38,190 nt of DNA from positions 1-38,190 of the forward strand of contig CAJUTD010000024.1 of assembly GCA_910589635.1 (NCBI GenBank). The letters run 5' to 3'. This stretch comes from an uncultured Lachnospiraceae bacterium (GTDB lineage: Bacteria > Bacillota > Clostridia > Lachnospirales > Lachnospiraceae). The notes under the pieces were generated by a model. It saw only the letters and a list, made by a program, of their open reading frames with translations, had not been told where the DNA came from and made no database searches. Shown one piece after another: positions 1 through 8,851 of this stretch (position 1 is its first letter; each line of letters begins with the position of its first letter). A program made the position numbers and the translations under genes.

Positions 1-26
1 ATAGATTCTATCGCCATAAATAGCAA

Positions 27-58
27 AACCCCATGGAAGCCGCACACTCCCATGGGGT
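27..58 (-). terminator. Intrinsic terminator after rlmH
   Basis: A perfect 10-bp stem (AACCCCATGG / CCATGGGGTT) with a 12-nt loop lies about 57 bases downstream of the rlmH stop. Read on the minus strand it is followed by TTTTGCTATTT, a short U-rich tail. This is a plausible rho-independent terminator for rlmH. The tail is imperfect, so termination efficiency is uncertain. Confidence 0.55.
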
Positions 59-114
59 TAAAATCACAACTCTTATTCTTCTTTATTCGCAAGAACTCCT
101 GTTCCCTTTCGCAC

Positions 115-594
115 TTACTTATGATATGGTTCACTTAGCATAATTCGATAACCTAGGTAAATTTGTTCTAACAAGATTACCCGCATCAGCTGATGGGGAA
201 ACGTCATCTCAGAAAAACTCAATTTAAAGTCTGCCCGTCGAAGAACAGACTCACAAAGCCCCAGAGAACCGCCAATCACAAACTGAAGATGGCTTACACC
301 AGAAACACCAAGCTGCTCTATTTTATTAGAAAAACCTACGGAATCGAGCCTCTTACCATTGATAGCAAGGGCACAGACCCACGCATCATCCCGTAAATAT
401 TTTGCCAGGCGTATACCCTCCTTTTCTAAAATTTGCCTCTCTTCCGTTTCACTGGCGCCATCTGGGGTTTTCTCATCTGCAACTTCTATAATTTCCAGTT
501 TACAGTAACGATTCAGCCGTTTTACAAATTCTGCGATTGCTTCCCGGTAAAAACGCTCCTTCACTTTCCCTACTGTCAATATTGTTATTTTCAT
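115..594 (-). CDS. rlmH: 23S rRNA (pseudouridine-1915-N3)-methyltransferase RlmH
   Basis: The 159-residue product has the usual full length of the SPOUT-class methyltransferase RlmH (formerly YbeA/YydA), which methylates pseudouridine 1915 in helix 69 of 23S rRNA in the assembled 70S ribosome. The N-terminus MKITILTVGKVKERFYREAI, the central LAINGKRLDS stretch, the glycine-rich FVIGGSLGL SAM-binding loop and the C-terminal LLEQIYLGYRI-YHK tail are all family hallmarks. The start has a GGAG ribosome site about 11 bases upstream. The gene is monocistronic, with a sigma-A promoter at 737-765 and a roughly 140-base leader that contains repeat copy 1 in reverse orientation. Identification is firm. 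Confidence 0.97.
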   Translation of the reverse strand: MKITILTVGKVKERFYREAIAEFVKRLNRYCKLEIIEVADEKTPDGASETEERQILEKEGIRLAKYLRDDAWVCALAINGKRLDSVGFSNKIEQLGVSGVSHLQFVIGGSLGLCESVLRRADFKLSFSEMTFPHQLMRVILLEQIYLGYRIMLSEPYHK

Positions 595-633
595 CTATAC
601 ACACTCTCCATTATTTGGCCTCTCGCCGGGTCA

Positions 634-690
634 GCGAGGCTGTCGCACTGATATATTTACTCGTTCAAAAGGTCTTGCCGTTTATGCGGC
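634..690 (+). repeat. Dispersed repeat, copy 1 (left-end fragment of hairpin element)
   Basis: These 57 bases match 18318-18374 at 53 of 57 positions. The match runs from GCGAGGCTG through ATATATTTACTCGTTCAAAAGG to a small hairpin GCCG-TTTAT-GCGGC. Two of the four differences fall in the closing pair and loop of that hairpin, where a T-G pair here is C-G in the other copy, so pairing is kept. Only the left part of the longer element at 18318-18474 is present. The following bases (to about 736) are different, apart from a short ACGAG-AAT-CTATAG similarity to the right end of the other copy. Confidence 0.85.
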
Positions 691-736
691 TGCTTGGCGA
701 AATGCCCTGTGGGTAATTGCTCACGAGAATAACTAT

Positions 737-765
737 AGTATATAGAATATATTTTTCTTCTGCAA
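737..765 (-). promoter_or_regulatory. Sigma-A promoter of rlmH
   Basis: On the minus strand, TTGCAG (760-765) and TATACT (737-742) are separated by exactly 17 bases. This places the transcript start near 730 and gives rlmH a leader of about 135 bases that includes the dispersed repeat in antisense orientation. Confidence 0.6.
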
Positions 766-847
766 TCAGATTTCCCAAAATACATGTAAATTAATTATCA
801 AACTATCTTCTCAGTTTTTTGAAAATTGATTTCAGTGTCTAAAATGA

Positions 848-876
848 TTGTAATATGTATTCGTTTCCTTTATAAT
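848..876 (+). promoter_or_regulatory. Sigma-A promoter of the membrane protein-xpt operon
   Basis: TTGTAA (848-853) and a perfect TATAAT (871-876) are separated by 17 bases. The predicted start is near 883, giving a leader of about 40 bases before the ATG at 924. Confidence 0.75.
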
Positions 877-923
877 GGTAGTGTTGTATGAGTTTTCACA
901 GAATGGGAACCGGAGGTAGGCAT

Positions 924-1424
924 ATGACAGATACAGCACTGAAACAAAAACACACTTATGTATTGGCAGGCAAGAAACTCGAAGATGCGTCTTCCACTGC
1001 GTGGTCATTTATGTTTCTCAGCGTTTTAGGATTTGCTGCGCTCATCCTGATTTGGGCAGGCATCTTTCCGCTGAATATTCCCTTTACTACCTTGTTGATG
1101 GGAAGTATTGTATTTGCAATCCTGTTTCTCATCTTTATTTTTGTAAGCATTCGAGCTTTCTATGACAGAAAGAGACTCATTCCAGTCAAAGCCAAAGAGG
1201 ATGCTGATATTTGCAGAATCCGCAATTGGTTCCAAGAACACTACTCTGCCGATGCGATTTCCCATGGCGTAGACGAAGAAGATATCTCAATTGAGGAGCT
1301 CTATTACCTCCGTTCAGAAAATATCAACCGTCTGCTTATAGAGGAATTTCCACAACTAGAGGAATCATTCTGTGAATTCATGATGGAAAATATTTACCAG
1401 ATGTACTTTTCAGATGAAACATGA
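924..1424 (+). CDS. Small two-TM membrane protein of unknown function
   Basis: The 166-residue product is not a family I recognise. I chose the ATG at 924 because a GGAGGT ribosome site (912-917) sits 6 bases upstream; the in-frame ATG at 888 has no such site and lies at the expected transcript start. After a short polar N-terminus there are two hydrophobic segments (about residues 24-45 and 52-72) separated by a tight PLNIPFT turn, giving a hairpin membrane anchor. A highly charged cytoplasmic tail of about 90 residues follows, acidic in its second half (DEEDISIEELY, EEFPQLEESF). It is the first gene of a two-gene operon, 9 bases ahead of xpt, so it may act with purine salvage or simply share a promoter. 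Confidence 0.75.
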   Translation: MTDTALKQKHTYVLAGKKLEDASSTAWSFMFLSVLGFAALILIWAGIFPLNIPFTTLLMGSIVFAILFLIFIFVSIRAFYDRKRLIPVKAKEDADICRIRNWFQEHYSADAISHGVDEEDISIEELYYLRSENINRLLIEEFPQLEESFCEFMMENIYQMYFSDET

Positions 1425-1433
1425 GGTGAAAAA

Positions 1434-2006
1434 ATGAAATTATTAGAAGATAAAATAAAACAAAACGGAATCGCCGTCAATGAACATATTTTGAAAGTGG
1501 ACAGCTTTATCAACCACCAAATAGACCCCATACTGATGCAAGAAATGGGGCAGGACATTGCCGAGCATTTTAGAGACAAAGGCATTACAAAAATTGCCAC
1601 GATTGAAAGTTCCGGCATTGCCCCCGCACTCATGACGGCTGCTGCCTTGAATGTGCCGCTGATCATCCTTAAAAAACAGCCGTCCAAGATTCTCAATCAA
1701 GATTTGTACCAGACGGTAGTTACCTCCTTCACCAAAGAGACTAATTATGAGCTGACGCTTTCCAAAAAATATATCAGCGATAATGACCATGTTTTGATCG
1801 TTGACGATTTTCTGGCAAATGGAGAGGCAGCGACAGCCGCGCTCCGGCTGCTTCGCATGTCCCATGCCACAATTGCCGGCCTTGCTGTCCTCATTGAGAA
1901 GTCTTTCCAGCCTGGACGTGAAAAGCTCAAAAACCAAGGAATTGAAGTATATGCCTTGGCAAGAATCTCCAAAATGGCTGAGAATTATATTGAGTTTATT
2001 TCATAA
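1434..2006 (+). CDS. xpt: Xanthine phosphoribosyltransferase
   Basis: At 190 residues it has the length of Xpt, which converts xanthine and PRPP to XMP in purine salvage. The N-terminus MKLLEDKIKQNGIAVNEHILKVDSF and the central ESSGIAPALMTA are typical. The PRPP-binding loop VLIVDDFLANGEAA (about residues 120-133) and the C-terminal EKSFQPGREKL are also Xpt signatures. An AGGTG ribosome site precedes the ATG. The gene shares a promoter with the membrane protein upstream. In Bacillus xpt is controlled by a guanine riboswitch; I see no such element here. It ends at a bidirectional terminator facing polC. Confidence 0.96.
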   Translation: MKLLEDKIKQNGIAVNEHILKVDSFINHQIDPILMQEMGQDIAEHFRDKGITKIATIESSGIAPALMTAAALNVPLIILKKQPSKILNQDLYQTVVTSFTKETNYELTLSKKYISDNDHVLIVDDFLANGEAATAALRLLRMSHATIAGLAVLIEKSFQPGREKLKNQGIEVYALARISKMAENYIEFIS

Positions 2007-2020
2007 TTCAGAGCCCCTAT

Positions 2021-2076
2021 GAAAATAAAAAGTCAGACCTTCCAAACTTATTTGATAAAGCCTGACTTTTATTTTC
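2021..2076. terminator. Bidirectional terminator between xpt and polC
   Basis: GAAAATAAAAAGTCAG (2021-2036) pairs with CTGACTTTTATTTTC (2062-2076) with one bulged A. The arms are A-rich on the left and T-rich on the right, so each strand ends the hairpin with a U tract. It lies between two convergent genes and can terminate both. Confidence 0.8.
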
Positions 2077-2124
2077 TATGGAGCTGTTCCAGACAAATAC
2101 CTTAGTACTCTCAATTCTTAACCT

Positions 2125-5100
2125 TCAATCAAACAGCGATAACTGATTCGATTCAGGCAAATCACCTAAAATTCCAAGGTCATTCATTAAATCAATAACC
2201 GTCTTAGAAACTTTCGTGCGCTGGCGAAAATCATCTTTAGAAAGGAACGGCCCATCCTTTGCCGCCTCCACTACGGCGTCCGCCGCTTTATCGCCAAGCC
2301 CCTCCACGCTGTCTAAAGAGGGCATCAGCTTCCCATCTATAATCTGAAACGTGTGCGCCTGTGCCCGAAAAATATCCATAGGCATAAATTCAAAGCCCCG
2401 GGCATACATTTCTTGAACAATTTTCATATCTTTTATCGTGTCCTGCTCTTTTTTAGTAAGAGTATCTTTTCTTCGCTCATAATCTGCCAGAAAATAATTC
2501 AGTTTCTCCTTCCCCTGGCACATCAGCTCGTAGCTGAACGACGTCGCACGGATGCTGAAAAATGCCGCATAATAGGCAAGAGGATAAAACACCTTGCAAT
2601 AGGCAATCCGCCAGGCCATCATGACGTATGCCGCAGCATGCGCTTTGGGGAACATATATTTAATCTTCTTGCACGACCAGATATACCAGTCCGGCACATT
2701 GTGCGCAAGCATCGCCTCTTCCCACTCCGGTTTTAAACCTTTTCCTTTACGCACGCTCTCCATGATGGTAAAACTAAGCTCGCTCTCCATTCCCATGCCG
2801 ATTAGATAGGTCATAATATCGTCACGCGTACAGATGGCAGTAGAAATGGTCGCCTTTTTTTCCTGAATCAACGTCTGCGCATTGCCAAGCCACACATCCG
2901 TTCCATGCGATAAACCGGAAATACGCACCAAATCTGAAAATGACTGCGGATTAGTGTCAATCAGCATCTGAATTACAAAATCTGTGCCAAACTCTGGAAT
3001 ACCCAGAGAACCAAGCTTACAGCCGCCAATATCCTCCGGATTAATGCCGAGCGCTTTCGTACTCTGAAACAGCGACATGACATCCGGGTCATCCAGGCGG
3101 ATTTTCTTGGCGTCAATGCCCGTCAAATCTTCCAACATACGAATCATCGTCGGATCGTCGTGTCCCAGAATATCCAGTTTGAGAAGGTTGTGGTCAATCG
3201 AATGGTAATCAAAATGCGTGGTAACAATGTCCGTAGACATATCGTTCGCCGGATGCTGGATGGGCGTGAAAGAATGGATCTCCTCACCCAACGGAAGCAC
3301 AATAATGCCGCCTGGGTGCTGTCCCGTCGTCCGACGGATGCCCACACAGCCCTGGACAATGCGGTCAATTTCGCAATTTCGTTTTCGTACTCCACGCTCC
3401 TCATAGTAATTCTTAATGTAGCCAAAAGCCGTCTTATCCGCCAGCGTACCAATGGTTCCCGCACGGAATGTCTGCCCAAAACCGAAAATAACCTCACAAT
3501 AGGCATGCGCCTTACTCTGATATTCCCCGGAAAAGTTCAAATCAATATCCGGTTCCTTATTGCCCTTAAATCCTAAGAACGTCTCAAAAGGAATGTCAAA
3601 CCCTTCCTTTTCCAGCGGTTCCCCACATTGCGGGCAATTTTTATCCGGCATATCGCATCCTGCACGCCCGGCATAAGCTTTGACTTCCGGTGAATCAAAG
3701 TCGCTGTAATGACAATGCTTACAGTAATAATGAGGAGCCAAGGGGTTTACCTCTGTGATTCCCGACATGGTAGCGACAAAGGAAGAACCCACGGAACCAC
3801 GCGAACCTACCAGATAACCGTCTTCATTGGATTTCCACACTAATTTCTGCGCAATAATGTACATTACGGCATAACCGTTGGAAATAATGGAATTCAGCTC
3901 ACGCTCCAACCGCTCCTTGACAATCTCTGGCAAATTTTCTCCATAAATCTCATGGGCGCGGTTATAACAGATATCCCTGAGCATTTGATCAGAGTTCTCA
4001 ATCACCGGCGGGCACTTATCCGGCCGCACCGGGGAAATCTTCTCACACATGTCTGCAATCTTATTCGTGTTGGTGATGACGATCTCCTCCGCTTTTTCCT
4101 CTCCTAAGTAGGCAAACTCCTCCAACATTTCCTCTGTGGTGCGCAGGTACAGAGGCGCTTGGTCGTCTGCATCGGAAAACCCTTTGCCTGCCATAATAAT
4201 CCGGCGGTACACTTCATCCTCCGGGTCTAAAAAATGCACGTCACAGGTTGCCACAACAGGCTTATGAAACGCTTCACCAAGCTTGACAATCCGACGGTTG
4301 ATATCCTTTAATTCCTCCTCGGAATTCACCATTGCCTTATCCGAACGCAGCATAAACGCATTGTTGCCCAACGGCTGGATTTCCAGATAATCATAAAAAT
4401 TTACCAGGCGTGCAATTTCTTCCTCAGAGCTTCCACGCAGAATCGCCTGATAAAGCTCGCCTGCCTCACAGGCGGAACCAATCAGCAGCCCCTCACGGTG
4501 TTTGAGGAATTCACTCTTAGGAATCCTCGGCTGCCTGTAAAAATATGTCAGATGGGCGTCCGATACCAGACGGTAGAGGTTGATACGTCCCATATCGTTC
4601 GTAGCCAGAATAATCGCGTGATGGCTGTGAAGCTTCTTGATATTATCCACCGATGCGCTGCCCATCTCATTGACTTCATCCAGATTACGAACGCCACGCT
4701 CCTCCATCATGCGGATGAACCTGACAAAAATTTCTGCCGTACATGATGCATCATCCACTGCACGGTGATGATTCTCTAATGAAATCTTTAACGCCTTCGC
4801 CACTGTGTTCAACTTAAACTTACTTAGCTGCGGCATCAATACACGGGCAAGTCCCACGGTATCGACCACCGTATATTCGCAGGGCAGCCCCTGCCGTTCA
4901 CAATTCTTGCTTATGAAACTCATATCGAACTGCGCATTGTGTGCAACCATCACAGCTCCCTCGCAGAACTTGAGAAATTCCGACAAAATTTCCTCTATTT
5001 TAGGTGCATCCAGCACCATATCATCCCGGATATGGGTCAATTCCTCCACTTGAAAGGGAATCGGCACTTCCGGGTTCACAAATGTGGAAAAACGCTCGCT

Positions 5101-6687
5101 AATCTTACCATTTACGACCTTCACGGCGCCAATCTCAATAATCTTATTATTGAGCGGGGAAAAGCCGGTAGTCTCTAAATCAAACACTACATAAGTATCC
5201 GACAGGTTCTGGCGCCTCGAATTCTCCACAATATCTTTCAGATCATCCACCAGATAAGCCTCAACCCCATAGATAACCTTAAAATCATCCTCCAGGGAAA
5301 CGGCATGTCCCGCGTCTGGAAATGCCTGCACATCCCCATGGTCGGTAACTGCCAAAGCCGGATGCCCCCATTTCTTAGCCCGCCCAATAATATCCTTGAC
5401 TTCTGAAACTCCATCCATATCGCTCATCTTCGTATGGCAATGCAGCTCCACACGCTTCTGCGGGCTATTGTCCATGCGGGTGCTCGTAAAATCAGCAATC
5501 TTCTTCATCCCGGTAACGGAACCGATCGTAAGCTCCCCATCAAACTTATCAATCGTAGCCACGCCTTTTATTTTCAAAAAGGCTCCTTTTTTCACATGCG
5601 CTGTAATTTCCGGCACAATTTCATTTTGGGCAAACATTTTTACCATAATCGTATCGGTAAAATCTGTAACAGCAAAGAAAATGATTGTTTTCTCATTGCG
5701 AATTTCCCTTGTCTCCAAGCTAAGGACTTTACCACGGATGATAACCTCTCCTATCTCTCCCACAATCTGCTCAAGCGGAGTAGCTTCCTCCTCAAAATCG
5801 CGCCCATAGATGACATCTGGATTATCGGAACGCTTGTACCCGCCAAAGGAATCTTTTCTTCCCCTGCCAAAATTGGAAGCGGCTTTTTTACCCGAATTTT
5901 GATTGACAGTTGTACTTTTCCCTGTGTGGCCCGCTCCCTCATTTCCACCAGTGCCAGATTCACCATGGCTGAGATTCTTATTTCCACTAATATCGGCGCC
6001 CGCATGCCCTGGATTCCCATATTCGCCTGCCCCTGAACGTTCCGATCCCTCTGATTGTCCCTCCTGGGGAATTGTTTGCCCCTGTTCCCTCTGCCCGCCA
6101 TTTGCAAACGTTGACTGCGAAATAATATTATGTACTTCATTCTGTATGCGTATATTACTGTTCTTTTGGTTCTTCTTCTCAGTCGGTTCTATGTAGGAAA
6201 CACGGATATCAACATCCATCCCGCAGCGTTCACAGATAATCTTCTCTAATATCTGCAATATCTCTTCTGATTTCTGCCTCGCAACGACAGAATCCTCAAA
6301 GGCAATCTGCATCCTGTCTTCCTGTGGGAAATGTATCTTTGCCATCTTGAGCACACTATATTCCAAATAACTGTACGCGCGAAATTCTTCCATGATGCTA
6401 TCCCGGTAAATCATCATCAATTTCTTAGGATTATATTGCCCGGAAAGGTTATATTTCTCAATAATTTTTACAGATAACTCATGCTTTGGAAAAAGCTGCC
6501 TTTTGATGTCCTTTTCCAAACGAAAGATCCGATTTTTTTCAATCAGCCTGGAACTTAAGAGATACACCCTGAGGTGATCCCGGCTGCGGTTCGTGGAAAC
6601 CTTTGTCACCTCCACGTCCGCCATCAGCCTTTCCATGTCTGAAGGGATTTTCAAATCCGGAAATACATCAAAAAACAGCTTACCCAT
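2125..6687 (-). CDS. polC: DNA polymerase III PolC-type alpha subunit
   Basis: This is the replicative polymerase of low-GC Gram-positives, with built-in proofreading. Domains in order (about 1520 residues from the chosen start): N-terminal domains; a roughly 100-residue Gly/Ser/Gln/Glu-rich linker (about 195-295); an OB domain (about 315-400); the PHP domain starting VELHCHTKMSDMDG (about 413); and a DEDDh exonuclease inserted in PHP (VFDLETTGFSP about 501, HNAQFDMSF, HHRAVDDA). Then come the polymerase core with catalytic PDIDLNFSGEYQ and a CKHC/CPQC zinc-binding segment, and the C-terminal FxxQLSLFD-like clamp peptide (NQLSLFD). I chose ATG 6687 (MGKLFFDVFP): GGAG lies upstream and it follows the ispG stop by 4 bases. 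The in-frame ATG at 6717 lies inside ispG and lacks a ribosome site. It is the last gene of the uppS-to-polC run. Confidence 0.97.
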   Translation of the reverse strand: MGKLFFDVFPDLKIPSDMERLMADVEVTKVSTNRSRDHLRVYLLSSRLIEKNRIFRLEKDIKRQLFPKHELSVKIIEKYNLSGQYNPKKLMMIYRDSIMEEFRAYSYLEYSVLKMAKIHFPQEDRMQIAFEDSVVARQKSEEILQILEKIICERCGMDVDIRVSYIEPTEKKNQKNSNIRIQNEVHNIISQSTFANGGQREQGQTIPQEGQSEGSERSGAGEYGNPGHAGADISGNKNLSHGESGTGGNEGAGHTGKSTTVNQNSGKKAASNFGRGRKDSFGGYKRSDNPDVIYGRDFEEEATPLEQIVGEIGEVIIRGKVLSLETREIRNEKTIIFFAVTDFTDTIMVKMFAQNEIVPEITAHVKKGAFLKIKGVATIDKFDGELTIGSVTGMKKIADFTSTRMDNSPQKRVELHCHTKMSDMDGVSEVKDIIGRAKKWGHPALAVTDHGDVQAFPDAGHAVSLEDDFKVIYGVEAYLVDDLKDIVENSRRQNLSDTYVVFDLETTGFSPLNNKIIEIGAVKVVNGKISERFSTFVNPEVPIPFQVEELTHIRDDMVLDAPKIEEILSEFLKFCEGAVMVAHNAQFDMSFISKNCERQGLPCEYTVVDTVGLARVLMPQLSKFKLNTVAKALKISLENHHRAVDDASCTAEIFVRFIRMMEERGVRNLDEVNEMGSASVDNIKKLHSHHAIILATNDMGRINLYRLVSDAHLTYFYRQPRIPKSEFLKHREGLLIGSACEAGELYQAILRGSSEEEIARLVNFYDYLEIQPLGNNAFMLRSDKAMVNSEEELKDINRRIVKLGEAFHKPVVATCDVHFLDPEDEVYRRIIMAGKGFSDADDQAPLYLRTTEEMLEEFAYLGEEKAEEIVITNTNKIADMCEKISPVRPDKCPPVIENSDQMLRDICYNRAHEIYGENLPEIVKERLERELNSIISNGYAVMYIIAQKLVWKSNEDGYLVGSRGSVGSSFVATMSGITEVNPLAPHYYCKHCHYSDFDSPEVKAYAGRAGCDMPDKNCPQCGEPLEKEGFDIPFETFLGFKGNKEPDIDLNFSGEYQSKAHAYCEVIFGFGQTFRAGTIGTLADKTAFGYIKNYYEERGVRKRNCEIDRIVQGCVGIRRTTGQHPGGIIVLPLGEEIHSFTPIQHPANDMSTDIVTTHFDYHSIDHNLLKLDILGHDDPTMIRMLEDLTGIDAKKIRLDDPDVMSLFQSTKALGINPEDIGGCKLGSLGIPEFGTDFVIQMLIDTNPQSFSDLVRISGLSHGTDVWLGNAQTLIQEKKATISTAICTRDDIMTYLIGMGMESELSFTIMESVRKGKGLKPEWEEAMLAHNVPDWYIWSCKKIKYMFPKAHAAAYVMMAWRIAYCKVFYPLAYYAAFFSIRATSFSYELMCQGKEKLNYFLADYERRKDTLTKKEQDTIKDMKIVQEMYARGFEFMPMDIFRAQAHTFQIIDGKLMPSLDSVEGLGDKAADAVVEAAKDGPFLSKDDFRQRTKVSKTVIDLMNDLGILGDLPESNQLSLFD

Positions 6688-6691
6688 TTGT

Positions 6692-7759
6692 TCACTCACT
6701 CCAATGTAACAATTCATAACGGAGAGCAGAAAGCAGCTCTTCCTCTTTTACTTTCTTATAGATTTCTCCATGTTTGATAATCAGGCCTTCACCTACACCG
6801 CCAGCGATACCGATATCTGCCTCTTTCGCCTCACCAGGCCCGTTCACGACACAGCCCATGACGGCAACTTTCAAATCCAGAGGGATGTCTGCCACCATAT
6901 CTTCCACCTGATTTGCCAGCCCAATCAAGTCAATCTGTGTCCTCCCGCAGGTCGGACAGGATACAACCTCAATGCCGCCCTTGCGGATACCCAATGTACG
7001 CAGGATAATCTTTGCCGACTTAACCTCCTCCAGTGGATCTCCAGTCAGAGAAACACGGATGGTGTCTCCGATTCCCTGCCCTAAAATCATGCCTAGGCCC
7101 ATCGCTGATTTAATATTGCCGCTGATAATGGTGCCTGATTCAGTAATCCCTACATGGAGGGGGTAATCCGTCTTCTTTGCAATCAGCTCATGCGCCTGGA
7201 CACACATCAGTACATCTGAAGATTTAATACTAATTACCAGCTTGTCATATCCCATGCCCTCAATAATGCGTACCTTATCGAGCGCGCTCTCCACAAGCCC
7301 CTGGGCTGTCACACCTCCATACTTTTCTACCAACTCTTTTTCCAGGGAACCACTATTGACGCCGACACGGATGGGGATATCACGTTCCCTCGCCGCGTCA
7401 ACGACAGCCTGAATCCGTTCCTTTGCCCCAATGTTCCCCGGATTGATGCGAATCTTATCCGCACCGTGTACCATGGCGGCAATGGCAAGCCGGTAATCAA
7501 AATGAATATCTGCCACCAAAGGAATTGTGATGCCTTTCTTTATTTCTGCAATGGCCTCTGCTGCTTCCATCGTAGGCACTGCACAGCGGATAATCTCACA
7601 CCCTGCCGCTGTAAGTTTCTGTATCTGGGCTATTGTGCCTTTGACATCCTCTGTCCTGGTATTTGTCATCGACTGGATTAAAATAGGATGATTGGCGCCG
7701 ATTGTCCTGTTTCCAATGCGTATCTCACGTGTCTGTTTCCTTGTAATCTGATTTTCCAT
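6692..7759 (-). CDS. ispG: 4-hydroxy-3-methylbut-2-en-1-yl diphosphate synthase (flavodoxin)
   Basis: IspG (GcpE) is the 4Fe-4S enzyme that reductively opens MEcPP to HMBPP in the MEP isoprenoid pathway. The 355-residue length is normal for the bacterial two-domain form. The TIM-barrel start SMTNTRTEDVKGTIAQI and RINPGNIG are present, as are the cluster-binding cysteines in VSCPTCGRTQIDL and GCVVNGPGEAKEADIGIAGG. The gene lies between rseP and polC in the order uppS-cdsA-dxr-rseP-ispG-polC that is conserved in Clostridia. Its stop nearly abuts the polC start, suggesting coupled translation. Confidence 0.97.
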   Translation of the reverse strand: MENQITRKQTREIRIGNRTIGANHPILIQSMTNTRTEDVKGTIAQIQKLTAAGCEIIRCAVPTMEAAEAIAEIKKGITIPLVADIHFDYRLAIAAMVHGADKIRINPGNIGAKERIQAVVDAARERDIPIRVGVNSGSLEKELVEKYGGVTAQGLVESALDKVRIIEGMGYDKLVISIKSSDVLMCVQAHELIAKKTDYPLHVGITESGTIISGNIKSAMGLGMILGQGIGDTIRVSLTGDPLEEVKSAKIILRTLGIRKGGIEVVSCPTCGRTQIDLIGLANQVEDMVADIPLDLKVAVMGCVVNGPGEAKEADIGIAGGVGEGLIIKHGEIYKKVKEEELLSALRYELLHWSE

Positions 7760-7807
7760 GTCTGTTTCCCCTGTGTTTCTTTAATAATTGCCATCAGTTC
7801 CATAACA

Positions 7808-8851
7808 TTAGAAAATATTCCGAATATCATTAAACATAACAAATACCATCAAAGCCATCAAAGCCACCAGGCCCACAAAATGTACCATACCCTCTTTTTC
7901 AGGAGAAATCTTCTTTCTGCGGATGGCCTCAATAAGCAGGAAAACCAGCCGCCCGCCATCCAATGCTGGTATTGGCAGAAGATTCATAATTCCTAAGTTT
8001 GCCGACAAAAAAATTGAGAAATTTACCATACTCATGATAGCTAAACCAACTCCGCCGGCCGACTCATTGGAATCATAAGTGTCTCCCATGACCTTGACAA
8101 TCCCTACAGGGCCAGACAAATCATTCAGTCCTACCCTGCCGGTCACCAGCATCTTTAAACTCTCAATCGTCGTGTTTATCTGATAGCGTATCTCAAAAAA
8201 ACTGTGCGTAATTGTCTCGAGGACAGTTCCCTTCTGACGCATAGCACTGCCATTCATGCCAAGCATTTGCCTGCCGCTCTCCTCATCCATCTTAGGAGAC
8301 AGCACCGCCTCATAACGTTCCCCATCACGTTCATAGACCAGTTTTACATCTTTTCCCGGATGGAACAGGGAATATTGACTGATCTCACGGAAGAAATGTG
8401 TCCTCGAACCGTTCATGGAGATAATCTCATCTCCCTCCATAAGTCCAGCCTCGGCAGCCGGGAACCCTTCCCGCACACCGCTCAGCACCGGACGGTCAAA
8501 CCCCACACTGGACATTACAATCAGAGCAAATACCCACGCCATAATAAAATTAAACACTGGACCTGCGGCAACCACACTGATGCGCGCCCAGACAGACTTG
8601 CTGTTAAATGACCTTGCATCTTGGCTCTCACCGTCTTCTCCCTCCATCATACAGGCGCCGCCAAATGGCAACAGTTTGATGGAATACTTCGTGTCCCCTC
8701 TGGTGATACCAAATAAAGTTGGCCCAAGACCAAGAGAAAATTCATTTACTTTTATTCCGTTGGCTTTGGCAAGTAGAAAATGCCCCAGCTCATGGAAAAG
8801 GATAATTATACTAAAAATAATAAGCGCAATTATAATATTCAATCTTACCAC
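7808..8851 (-). CDS. rseP: RIP metalloprotease RseP/RasP (site-2 protease)
   Basis: This is an integral-membrane zinc protease of the S2P family that cleaves anti-sigma factors and remnant signal peptides within the membrane. The first TM segment carries the zinc motif HELGHF (about residues 20-25). A central PDZ domain follows (GFPAAEAGLMEGDEIISMNG). The second catalytic motif NLLPIPALDGGR contributes the metal-binding Asp in the third TM segment. A final TM segment is near the C-terminus. At 347 residues it has the single-PDZ length usual in Firmicutes. The start overlaps the dxr end by 7 bases, indicating translational coupling. Confidence 0.95.
   Translation of the reverse strand: MVRLNIIIALIIFSIIILFHELGHFLLAKANGIKVNEFSLGLGPTLFGITRGDTKYSIKLLPFGGACMMEGEDGESQDARSFNSKSVWARISVVAAGPVFNFIMAWVFALIVMSSVGFDRPVLSGVREGFPAAEAGLMEGDEIISMNGSRTHFFREISQYSLFHPGKDVKLVYERDGERYEAVLSPKMDEESGRQMLGMNGSAMRQKGTVLETITHSFFEIRYQINTTIESLKMLVTGRVGLNDLSGPVGIVKVMGDTYDSNESAGGVGLAIMSMVNFSIFLSANLGIMNLLPIPALDGGRLVFLLIEAIRRKKISPEKEGMVHFVGLVALMALMVFVMFNDIRNIF

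Larger units (their letters stand above)
595..923. other. Divergent intergenic region rlmH / membrane protein
   Basis: This 329-base gap holds the rlmH promoter (737-765, minus), the dispersed repeat (634-690), an AT-rich stretch (about 730-850) and the promoter (848-876) and ribosome site of the downstream plus-strand gene. I see no convincing additional ORF, tRNA or riboswitch. In particular there is no purine-riboswitch core, although xpt lies downstream. Confidence 0.7.

Noticed and set aside
740..923. Purine riboswitch upstream of the xpt operon
   Set aside because: xpt is often riboswitch-controlled, but the promoter lies only about 40 bases before the first start codon and the conserved purine-aptamer loops are absent.
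5434..6036. Long plus-strand reading frames opposite polC
   Set aside because: They lie fully within a well-supported polC gene, have no ribosome site, and arise from the low-complexity linker-coding sequence.
5751..6140. Minus-strand 129-codon frame overlapping the PolC linker
   Set aside because: It is the alternate frame of the Gly/Gln-rich linker region; composition is an artefact of that repeat-like DNA and no start signal is present.
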